From assembly GCA_934254675.1 (NCBI GenBank), contig CAKQLP010000006.1:1-64000 (forward strand): 64,000 bases of DNA. Direction: 5' to 3'. Shown here piece after piece: positions 8,883 through 16,074 of this stretch. How positions within the stretch are numbered: the first letter of the stretch is position 1; every line of letters begins with the position of its first letter. Source of the DNA: an uncultured Alphaproteobacteria bacterium (GTDB lineage: Bacteria; Pseudomonadota; Alphaproteobacteria; RF32; CAG-239). The position numbers were made by a program, and so were the translations under genes. The notes beneath the pieces are model-generated. The model saw nothing but the letters and a program-made list of their open reading frames with translations, searched no databases and was not told the origin of the DNA.

Positions 8883-8909
8883 ACCCCGCCGGTATTTAGC
8901 CAGTGGGGT
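8883..8909 (+). terminator. Possible terminator hairpin after res
   Basis: ACCCC at 8883-8887 pairs with GGGGT at 8905-8909, with a partly paired interior and a CTTTT tail. It lies 31 bases after the res stop. The T-run is weak, so this is tentative. Confidence 0.35.
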
Positions 8910-8947
8910 ACTTTTGACACATAAATCATTCACCGGAAGGCTAATGG

Positions 8948-9118
8948 CTAGCTCCATGGGATATTATTAACGCACCTATTAGGATTTTTTTCGCAATATT
9001 CTTGATTGTTGTTATACTCATACAAGTGTTTACGTTCTTTACTTATATTTCCTGCGACAAAGCCGTTGCATGCTGATAAGAATATAGCTGTAAAACTCAA
9101 TATTAAAACTAATTTCAT
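8948..9118 (-). CDS. Small lipoprotein, 56 aa
   Basis: The protein starts MKLVLILSFTAIFLSAC, a short signal peptide with the lipobox LSAC, so Cys17 should be lipidated and anchor it to a membrane. The mature part is polar with two further cysteines (residues 42 and 49, in YCEKNPNRC) and ends in IPW-type residues. The start is chosen because AGGAGA lies eight bases before this ATG; a longer frame would bury the signal peptide. It is the last gene of the minus-strand operon, 11 bases after the membrane protein gene. Function unknown. Confidence 0.7.
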   Translation of the reverse strand: MKLVLILSFTAIFLSACNGFVAGNISKERKHLYEYNNNQEYCEKNPNRCVNNIPWS

Positions 9119-9129
9119 GTGGTTTCTCC

Positions 9130-9525
9130 TTAGATAATGGATTTTAGGCTCAACACGCCGAGACAAACCAGCAAAAGTTTTGCGCAAAATGTCCAAAACT
9201 TTGCTCCTTCATAGTTTTCTGAGCATTTCCATAGTCCTTTTATTAAAATAAAAAAATAGCAAACAAAACAGGCACTCATTAATAAATGCGGAACCAGTGA
9301 AGAAATCTTTCCTGAACTTGTCATCAATGTAGGGGCATTGCTTAAAATAAATAAAACAACACTTTGGGAACAGCCGCGTCCGTATGGGCAAAATAAGCGT
9401 AAGGCACTACTGTGTGAGATATGTGTCAAAATTGTGAAAAAAAACATTCCCATCAGCCCGAATAGCCAAAAAGTAATTTTTAATGAATATTCTCCTGCTC
9501 CTAATTTTTTTAACATGGACCACAT
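9130..9525 (-). CDS. Small multi-pass membrane protein
   Basis: 131 residues with about three hydrophobic segments: around 17-37 (FWLFGLMGMFFFTIL), 78-98 (LLMSACFVCYFFILI) and 110-128 (FCAKLLLVCLGVLSL). AAGGA precedes the ATG by eight bases. The gene follows the M49-like peptidase by 11 bases and is probably co-transcribed with it and with the downstream lipoprotein. I do not recognise the family. Confidence 0.6.
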   Translation of the reverse strand: MWSMLKKLGAGEYSLKITFWLFGLMGMFFFTILTHISHSSALRLFCPYGRGCSQSVVLFILSNAPTLMTSSGKISSLVPHLLMSACFVCYFFILIKGLWKCSENYEGAKFWTFCAKLLLVCLGVLSLKSII

Positions 9526-9536
9526 TGTTTTTATCC

Positions 9537-11252
9537 TTAAAAATGTGTAACTAAATCAATATAAGGTTTAACCCCTAGTTTAAGCTTAAAATCAGAAACA
9601 TATTGAGCTTGTTCTCCCCAATTGTTCCAATTTTCAATATATGCTTTAGCATATTCAGGAGATTTTGACAACTGTACATTTATGATATCCTCTAACATTG
9701 TGCAACAAACCACAGGCATTTTTTCAAAATCGATGTGAAGCTTTTTCTGTTCATCAAAAAATATGGCTTTATGGTGTCGTAAATAGTTATATTCAATTAA
9801 ATCTGCCATTCTATGAGCTTCGCCGCTTGCCGGAAAAGCAGTCATTAAATGGCGCTTAATCACCCATGTTGCATATATTTTTTTTAACTGTGCTTCAGTT
9901 ATGATGCCGGCTTTCACATATTCCGGCATCATTGCCGCGGAAATCAGGTTTGCTTTATGTTCTTCAATAATATGTTGGTAGATGCCTAAAGCGGTTTGAT
10001 AATGGCTATCCGGACCTAAGGAGTGGCCATTTTCATGTCCGATGGTGAATAAATGATCTGCTTCGTTATCATAATATTGATGCAAATCTTTACAGACCAA
10101 TCCATCCAGAATTTTTTGCGTTTTTTCTTTATCTTCGCTTTGTCTGATTTGGCGGTGATATACGTTGCGCCGACCGCCTCCGTGCGTTAGGGCTGGTTTG
10201 TCGTTATTTGGAAGATTTTGCGCCAATGTTATTCCGCCACGGCACATAGCATAATCGCCGCTTAGCATTGTTAAATCAACATCAACCATTGTTTGTTTTA
10301 ATTCTGAATTATTTCCGATATTTTGTGTATATAAATCCGATTTAGGCATTAAATTCGCAAATTCTTTCATTTTATCCTTAAATTTCAGCAGTAAATCAGT
10401 TCCTTTTTTATTGACAATACCAACACGAATGCCCAGCATGTCTTTAGGAACAGGAGAAATATTAAGTTCATTTAAGCGGTTTATTAAATTTGTGTTTTCA
10501 AATAGCGTCGGAGTTAATTTATCTTCATAATTTTCACGGCTGATTGTAAATTCTAAAGGAGTATTTTGCATGCGAGCCCAATGTTTATCCGCCAAGATGT
10601 CCATTTCTTCATTATTTTGCAAAAGAGCTTGAGCTTGCCAACCTAAAAAATCCTTAAACAAGTCATCTGTTGCAAAATGAGCGGCACATTCGATTTCATT
10701 GGCTATTTCTGAAAATTCATTGGAAAAATATTCTGTGTAATCAATAGCTTTTAAAAAATCTCCATTCCGGCGAACCATCGTTCTTGCGCTTAAGATATTT
10801 TTTACTTCATTTTTTTGTCCGGCATCTAACATAAGATTGATTATTTGCGCAAGTTCTGTTTCCGATAAATCCGACGGATAAAAGTTGCATCCTTTTTGAA
10901 TTGAGATGCCTTCAAAAATTTCAACAGGTTCTTTATCTATGCCGTTATAACCGGCGACGCCATTTAATGAATTAAATAATTTTAAGGCTAGAGCGGCTTG
11001 TTCATTTTCTTCAGAAAAGGTTTCCAGCGCCTGTTTTTGTGTCAGATTGAACGGATGATCCATTTCCAGCGCAACATCATTCATAATGCGCGCGGCATTA
11101 GCCAGATAATTTAAGGCCTTTTTATCTCCATCTGGCAAAGCTGAATAAGCTTCATTATTTTTATCAATTAATTCTATTTTACGCATTTGTTCATTAATTT
11201 TTTGGTGTAATTCTTCGGTTGAATATTTGATATTAAATCCGTTAATCTTCAT
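9537..11252 (-). CDS. M49-like zinc metallopeptidase (dipeptidyl-peptidase III related)
   Basis: This 571-residue protein has the length of bacterial DPP III-type enzymes and no signal peptide, so it should be cytoplasmic. The zinc site is H406-E407-N-G-H410 (TIGHENGHSLG). A second motif, EEHKANL at about 430-436, matches the EExRAD/EECRAE motif that gives the third ligand and the Arg/Lys contact in M49. A preceding GGGRRNVYH block fits the substrate-side loop. The family hallmark is HExxGH; here one residue between E and G is missing, giving HExGH, the ordinary gluzincin spacing. The product would remove dipeptides from short peptides if active. It overlaps the upstream MEMO/AMMECR1-like gene by 11 bases, so they are translationally coupled. 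Confidence 0.6.
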   Translation of the reverse strand: MKINGFNIKYSTEELHQKINEQMRKIELIDKNNEAYSALPDGDKKALNYLANAARIMNDVALEMDHPFNLTQKQALETFSEENEQAALALKLFNSLNGVAGYNGIDKEPVEIFEGISIQKGCNFYPSDLSETELAQIINLMLDAGQKNEVKNILSARTMVRRNGDFLKAIDYTEYFSNEFSEIANEIECAAHFATDDLFKDFLGWQAQALLQNNEEMDILADKHWARMQNTPLEFTISRENYEDKLTPTLFENTNLINRLNELNISPVPKDMLGIRVGIVNKKGTDLLLKFKDKMKEFANLMPKSDLYTQNIGNNSELKQTMVDVDLTMLSGDYAMCRGGITLAQNLPNNDKPALTHGGGRRNVYHRQIRQSEDKEKTQKILDGLVCKDLHQYYDNEADHLFTIGHENGHSLGPDSHYQTALGIYQHIIEEHKANLISAAMMPEYVKAGIITEAQLKKIYATWVIKRHLMTAFPASGEAHRMADLIEYNYLRHHKAIFFDEQKKLHIDFEKMPVVCCTMLEDIINVQLSKSPEYAKAYIENWNNWGEQAQYVSDFKLKLGVKPYIDLVTHF

Positions 11253-12537
11253 AATTAATCTCCAACGTTTTAAATTTATAAAAATTTATTTTTTCTTCCG
11301 GAATGTCTTTGCCTATTTTAGCTTTAGTTTGCACTGTGGTTGCTAAATCTTCCGGATTGTCCGGTCTGTCGTCTGCAACCAATAATGAATATTTATCTTT
11401 ATAGACTGCATAAATTCCGTCATCTTGATCCAGATAACTCATTAACATTGTGCCTTTTTCTTGTTCAATGTATTCCAAATCTGTTAGAAAATAAATTTTA
11501 AAATATTGAGCATCTTTATTTTTTCCGCTAGTTACCAGATGGCGAATGGCATCTAACAATAACATAATGATTCCTTTATTTTCTTGCATTTCGATTTGTT
11601 CAAAAATTTCTATATAATTTTTATCAAAAGCTTTTAAAACTAAACGTCCTCTATCATAAAGACGGTAGTTTTCTTCTGTTCTTAAAGGTAGAATAGGTGC
11701 ATCTCCCTGAGATATTTGAATCAGGTTTAATTCAAAGTAATTTCTTAATAAATGCCAATAATGGCGTTTAAATCTTTCAAGATTTCTCTTTTGTTTTGCC
11801 AGCAGAGGTTCATCTTTCATTGTTTGCAAGGGATATAACGTTTCATAATCTTTGTCTAATGCTTTTGCTAATTGGGTATCGACAATATCAAAAACATTTA
11901 TTTGATAATGATATTTTTGAGCAAAATAAACAGCTTCACCGGTTAGAAAATTGCTGTTATTTTCATTTAAACCTTTATCTAAATCAGCAAGAAAGATAAC
12001 CAAGTTATCAGTGCTTTTCAAATAAATATCTATTGTTTTTTCGGAATTAAGATTGTATTGAGATACGGGATTTTCATTAATCTCTGAAACATCCATAACC
12101 TGTTTAAGAATTTTTTTATGAGCATTGACATCATTTTTATCGTCTTTGTCGTAAATTAATAAAACTTTTTTTATTTTGTTGTTGTTTCTTATTTCTTCAT
12201 ATAATTTTTCAATAACTTCAGCGCTGTATGAAGTGATGTTTTGCGGAACGACAACCATCTTTACATTTTGTTTTTTATAATTATTGCTATGATTGAAATA
12301 AGTTGAAAGCGATGTTTTTGTGTTGTTTTTTCCGGCATAAAAGATGGCTGCAATTACCGGACGAACAAGTTTGTCAGCATCTTTGATACGTCCATAATCT
12401 ATTACTTTTTCATAATTGGAATAATTGTTGTCTTGCAAACGGAGAGCATTTATCCAAATGATAAGCCCCAAGACACAGCACCATAAAAATCTATTTAACC
12501 AAAGTTTAATTAATAACTTTGTCCGCTGACGCATCAT
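11242..12537 (-). CDS. Membrane-anchored MEMO/AMMECR1-like protein
   Basis: Residues 15-33 form one membrane segment. Residues 58-130 follow the MEMO pattern: VRPVIAAIFYAG matches the vRpaxvAGxFYP opening, and VVVPQNITSYSAEVI matches the IvPHAGYxYSGxva strand. The metal-binding His of PHAGY is Gln here, so the site is probably dead. The C-terminal third resembles AMMECR1: a GRLVL strand, an LLDAIRHLV helix, and a final DDGIYAVYKDKYSLLVADD block ending FYKFKTLEI. AMMECR1-MEMO fusions belong to the AmmeMemoRadiSam system, but no radical SAM partner is in view. The start codon shares one base with the HAD gene stop (TAATG). The assignment rests on weak pattern matches. Confidence 0.5.
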   Translation of the reverse strand: MMRQRTKLLIKLWLNRFLWCCVLGLIIWINALRLQDNNYSNYEKVIDYGRIKDADKLVRPVIAAIFYAGKNNTKTSLSTYFNHSNNYKKQNVKMVVVPQNITSYSAEVIEKLYEEIRNNNKIKKVLLIYDKDDKNDVNAHKKILKQVMDVSEINENPVSQYNLNSEKTIDIYLKSTDNLVIFLADLDKGLNENNSNFLTGEAVYFAQKYHYQINVFDIVDTQLAKALDKDYETLYPLQTMKDEPLLAKQKRNLERFKRHYWHLLRNYFELNLIQISQGDAPILPLRTEENYRLYDRGRLVLKAFDKNYIEIFEQIEMQENKGIIMLLLDAIRHLVTSGKNKDAQYFKIYFLTDLEYIEQEKGTMLMSYLDQDDGIYAVYKDKYSLLVADDRPDNPEDLATTVQTKAKIGKDIPEEKINFYKFKTLEINYED

Positions 12538-13208
12538 TATTGCTCCTGTAATAAATCGTACAAAGCTGTGAAATTATCAATAAAAAGAATTTTGGGGTTT
12601 TCTACATCATTGGGTGCTTCCCAGATAGGCTGACCAATACGAATCGCTTTTGCGCCGGCGGATAATGCACAGGCGCTGTCCATCGGACTATCTCCTATCA
12701 TCCAAACTGTTTGCGGTGTAATCTTATCAACAAGTCCGGTGACGGCAAATTTTAATTGTTCTGCATCTGGTTTGTCTTTTAATGCTTCATGCCCGCATAT
12801 AATTTTTGTAAAAAGGGAGGGAGCATATAAAAAGGGTAGTTCAAAATCAAATAATTCTCGATCTTTGTTGGTAACAATAACAATTTTTGTATGGTTTTGC
12901 TGTAAAAAATTTAAAACATTAACAGCGTCAGCCGGTTTTTGTAAAAAGTTTTTAGCATTTTCTTTATAAATTATTCGGTACTTTTCATAGGCTTCATGTG
13001 CTTTGTCGCCAAAAATACGGGGAAAGTTATCTCGAAAAGAAAGGTTTCTGTCGCGCAGTGTTTTAACAATATCCCAACAAGGCAAACCATATAAGGGCAA
13101 AACTTTGTTAATGGAAAAAACTAAAGCTTCTCTGCTGTAAGCTAAAGTATTATCCCAATCAAAAGCCGCAACGCGCAAATCTTTTATAGACAAACTTCTA
13201 TTTTGCAA
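12537..13208 (-). CDS. HAD-family phosphatase (phosphoglycolate phosphatase-like)
   Basis: A 223-residue HAD hydrolase with the nucleophile motif D17-W-D19-N-T, motif II IVTNKD, motif III lysine around KDKPDAEQ and the acidic motif IV MIGDSPMDSA. A helical cap lies between motifs I and II, as in Gph-like enzymes; the substrate cannot be read from sequence. The start appears to be TTG, 11 bases after AAGGAG and inside the end of the HD gene (25-base overlap), so translation is probably coupled. It lies in the serS operon. Confidence 0.75.
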   Translation of the reverse strand: MQNRSLSIKDLRVAAFDWDNTLAYSREALVFSINKVLPLYGLPCWDIVKTLRDRNLSFRDNFPRIFGDKAHEAYEKYRIIYKENAKNFLQKPADAVNVLNFLQQNHTKIVIVTNKDRELFDFELPFLYAPSLFTKIICGHEALKDKPDAEQLKFAVTGLVDKITPQTVWMIGDSPMDSACALSAGAKAIRIGQPIWEAPNDVENPKILFIDNFTALYDLLQEQ

Positions 13209-13816
13209 CGTGATATGTTCTCCTTTGTAAGGGTAATTATTTTGTGTTCCAATTCTGTTAAAATATCTTCGTCAAGTTCTTTAACCAATGCTTTTTTAGC
13301 TGTGGCAATCCGATAATATTCGGTACCATTATCACAATCTTGCCAATAACGAATATCTCCATTGCCAAAACGATTGGCTTGGAGATTGGCTTCCATTTTA
13401 TCTAAAACAGAAACTAATTTTGCTTCAAGAGTTTCTTTTGCCTCATATTCGTTAAATAATTCTGAAATTTTATTATTTAATGGAAAAGGAAGCATTTTTT
13501 TATAAATATGCATGGCTTTCTGTTCTTGCTGCATTTTTTCTATTTTGCTTTCCGGATGGGTAACTTGTGTGGAGCGAGGTAAATCGCCTGTCAGCCCTTC
13601 CGGAATATCATGAACCAGTGCTAACTCTAAAAGACGGGTATAGTTGTATTTTTTTTTCAAATACGGATAAACCAACATCACAAGAAAAGCCAACTTGAAA
13701 ATATGTGCGGCGTCTGTTTCTGTTGCTCCATCAGACAACAGCGTGTCCCGCTTTACCAAACATACACGTTCCATAGCGCACATAAAATCAAGTATTTTGG
13801 CTATATTTTCTTGCAT
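13184..13816 (-). CDS. HD-domain phosphohydrolase (YfbR/HDDC2-like 5'-nucleotidase)
   Basis: 210 residues with the metal ligands of an HD fold: H38 (DAAHIF), H69-D70 (LALVHDIPE), acidic residues in EGLTGDLP just after, and a later Asp in SVLDKMEANLQA. The LVHDIPEGLTGDL wording is typical of the HDDC2/YfbR group, which dephosphorylates deoxynucleoside monophosphates; specificity is inferred. The ATG shares its first base with the serS stop (TAATG), so the two are translationally coupled. Confidence 0.75.
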   Translation of the reverse strand: MQENIAKILDFMCAMERVCLVKRDTLLSDGATETDAAHIFKLAFLVMLVYPYLKKKYNYTRLLELALVHDIPEGLTGDLPRSTQVTHPESKIEKMQQEQKAMHIYKKMLPFPLNNKISELFNEYEAKETLEAKLVSVLDKMEANLQANRFGNGDIRYWQDCDNGTEYYRIATAKKALVKELDEDILTELEHKIITLTKENISRCKIEVCL

Positions 13817-15099
13817 TACTTAGCATTCTTTCCAATGAATTTTTTGCCGCCGAGATATGGTTGCAGTTTTTCAGGGATACGAACTGTACCGTCAGCTTGC
13901 TGGTGATTTTCAATAAACGGAACCAAAGCTCGCGGCGTAGCAATACCTGTGTTGTTTAAAGTGTGGCAGTATTTAACTTTGCCGTCCGCATTGTCGCGGT
14001 AACGTAAATTTGTTCGGCGAGCTTGCCAATCTGTAATATTTGAGCAAGAGTGGGTTTCGCGATAGCAATTTTGAGACGGAACCCAAGCTTCCAAGTCATA
14101 TTGGCGGTATTTTGGTGCTCCCATATCACCGGTACAAACTTCCAGAACTTGGTACGGCAATTCCAAATCTTGTAAAATTTCTTCTGAGTTTTTAAGCAAA
14201 ATTTGATGCCATTTTTCACTTTCGGCTAAATCATTTTTGCAAATAACAAATTGTTCCGTCTTAAAAAATTGGTGAACACGAACCAAACCGCGCGTGTCTT
14301 TACCGGCAGCACCGGCTTCACGTCGGAAACACGGTGAGAATCCCGCGTATAAAACAGGTAAATCAGCCTCTGTTAATAATTCGTCCGCACGGAGTGAGTT
14401 TAAAATTAATTCAGCTGTTCCAGACAGGTATAAATCATCCGCCGGCATATAATAAATTTCATCACGGGCAAAAGGCAGGTATCCTTGATTATAAAGAGGT
14501 TTTTCTTTAGATAAGGCTGGAACCGTTAAAAGTGTAAAACCGGCAGCGCGGAGTTTATCCATAACCAACATGTGAATAGCCAATTCTAACTGAGCCAAAT
14601 CATTTTTAATGGCATAAGTGCGTGAACCGGAAACTTTTGCGATACGTTCCATTTCTCCCCAGTCATTAAATTCCATTAATTCAACATGGTCGCGTGGCGT
14701 GAAATCAAAATGAGGCACTTCTCCAACGCGTCGGCGCACAATATTATAACTGTCATCCGGTCCATCCGGACTATCGTCGCATGGATAGTTCGGCATTCTT
14801 AAAATCATGTCGTCAAACTGCGCTTGCAAAAGTGCTAGTTTTTCTTGTTCTGCCTTAAATTCTTCTCCGACGGCTTTACTTTTGGCAATTATTGCCGGAC
14901 GTTCTTCGTTGGATGCGGATTTAATGGAGTTGCTCAATTTGTTTTTTTCTTCTGCCAAGGCCTGAGAAGATGTTTTTAGCTTATTTAAATTATAATAAGT
15001 TTCCAACAATTCATCAATTTTTTCTGCAGGAAAGCCTTTACGTCCCAAGCTCTTTTTTACCCAATCCGTATTATCTGCAATAAATTTTATATCCAACAT
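13816..15099 (-). CDS. serS: Seryl-tRNA synthetase
   Basis: 427 residues, full length for SerRS. The N-terminal coiled-coil arm (about 25-105, rich in Lys/Glu with LAEEKNKLSNSIKSA) binds the tRNA long variable arm. The class II core has motif 2 around FSPCFRREAGAAGKDTRG and a C-terminal motif 3 with NNTGIATPRAL. It charges tRNA-Ser in the cytoplasm. It is the first gene of the minus-strand operon running to about 8,948, and its stop overlaps the next start by one base. Confidence 0.97.
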   Translation of the reverse strand: MLDIKFIADNTDWVKKSLGRKGFPAEKIDELLETYYNLNKLKTSSQALAEEKNKLSNSIKSASNEERPAIIAKSKAVGEEFKAEQEKLALLQAQFDDMILRMPNYPCDDSPDGPDDSYNIVRRRVGEVPHFDFTPRDHVELMEFNDWGEMERIAKVSGSRTYAIKNDLAQLELAIHMLVMDKLRAAGFTLLTVPALSKEKPLYNQGYLPFARDEIYYMPADDLYLSGTAELILNSLRADELLTEADLPVLYAGFSPCFRREAGAAGKDTRGLVRVHQFFKTEQFVICKNDLAESEKWHQILLKNSEEILQDLELPYQVLEVCTGDMGAPKYRQYDLEAWVPSQNCYRETHSCSNITDWQARRTNLRYRDNADGKVKYCHTLNNTGIATPRALVPFIENHQQADGTVRIPEKLQPYLGGKKFIGKNAK

Positions 15100-15207
15100 T
15101 TGTTACGTCCTAAAATTAAAATTAAACTACAGATGAAAGTATATTTTATTTCTTTCATAAAATACAATACAAATTTTATGATTATTAGCTTTTAAGCACA
15201 AAAAAAG

Positions 15208-16071
15208 TTATTTTTTTGCCGAATCAGGTGTATTTACGCTAAAAACAGCATAATGTAAAGCAAAAGAACATTCATTGCGACCGCAGAAACAATTACTTTC
15301 GGCCACGCTCTTAGGAAAAGGCGTGGACATAAATTGATCGTTTGGTTTAGCGACATTCATTTTATAGCGGTTTTTGGGGCGCATATGACGGTAAAAATCT
15401 TTAGGATTTTTACTTTTTTTCTTTTGTTTTTCTTGTCTTTCTTGTTCCTCTTGTTTTTTTGCTTTTTCCGGTTTTTCATCAATATCTGTTAAAGCCGTGT
15501 CTTCGCCGGTTCGTCGGTCGATATTGCCTAAAGCTACGGCAATCAGCCCTTTCATATTGTCTCCCCAGTCTAACAAGGCTAAATCAATACAGGCGCGTCG
15601 AGGCAGTCCCTGATAAGACATTTTGAATGTAGGGGAGCCAAGTTTTGATTTTTCATTCCATAGTGGACTTGCCGGCATTATCACAATCTTTCCGCCGAAA
15701 GGATTCAGCAAATATTTATTTTTGCCTTTGCCGTGAACCAAGGTTTCTGGAATAGCTCCCATGTTAATAAGTTCTTCTTGGGTGTGAGCCGGTTCTTCCG
15801 GATGAATGGTGTAAATGTTCCGAATATTATCAATTAATTGGGACATTTCCAAGGTTGTTCGGTTTAAAGTCGTGATGTATTGCAAATCTTCATAATGTTT
15901 TTGAACAAACTGTGAAACAAGGTAGGCGCCGCCGCCTCCAAAAAAAGCTATCACGAAAATTAAAATAAAAAATTCTTTTATTTTTTGGTCACGACGCTCT
16001 TTTTCTCGCTGTTTTGCTTTTTTTAAAATCAGCTGTTCATTGGCGTTTAAATTTTCTTTTGTTTCATTCAT
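15208..16071 (-). CDS. Pilin-like domain membrane protein behind secA
   Basis: 287 residues. A charged N-terminal cytoplasmic stretch (1-35) leads to one membrane helix (about 35-53, FILIFVIAFFGGGGAYLV), then an extracytoplasmic domain. The core LNPFGGKIVI ... FKMSYQGLPRRACIDLALLDWG matches the globular end of two other proteins in this window (34,780 and 29,304), one of which has a type IV pilin N-terminus. Here no prepilin cleavage motif is present. The tail (about 205-245) is a Lys/Glu/Gln-rich coil followed by a cysteine-containing end (CFCGRNEC). It starts three bases after the secA stop, so it is co-transcribed. Function unknown. Confidence 0.6.
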   Translation of the reverse strand: MNETKENLNANEQLILKKAKQREKERRDQKIKEFFILIFVIAFFGGGGAYLVSQFVQKHYEDLQYITTLNRTTLEMSQLIDNIRNIYTIHPEEPAHTQEELINMGAIPETLVHGKGKNKYLLNPFGGKIVIMPASPLWNEKSKLGSPTFKMSYQGLPRRACIDLALLDWGDNMKGLIAVALGNIDRRTGEDTALTDIDEKPEKAKKQEEQERQEKQKKKSKNPKDFYRHMRPKNRYKMNVAKPNDQFMSTPFPKSVAESNCFCGRNECSFALHYAVFSVNTPDSAKK

Positions 16072-16074
16072 AGC

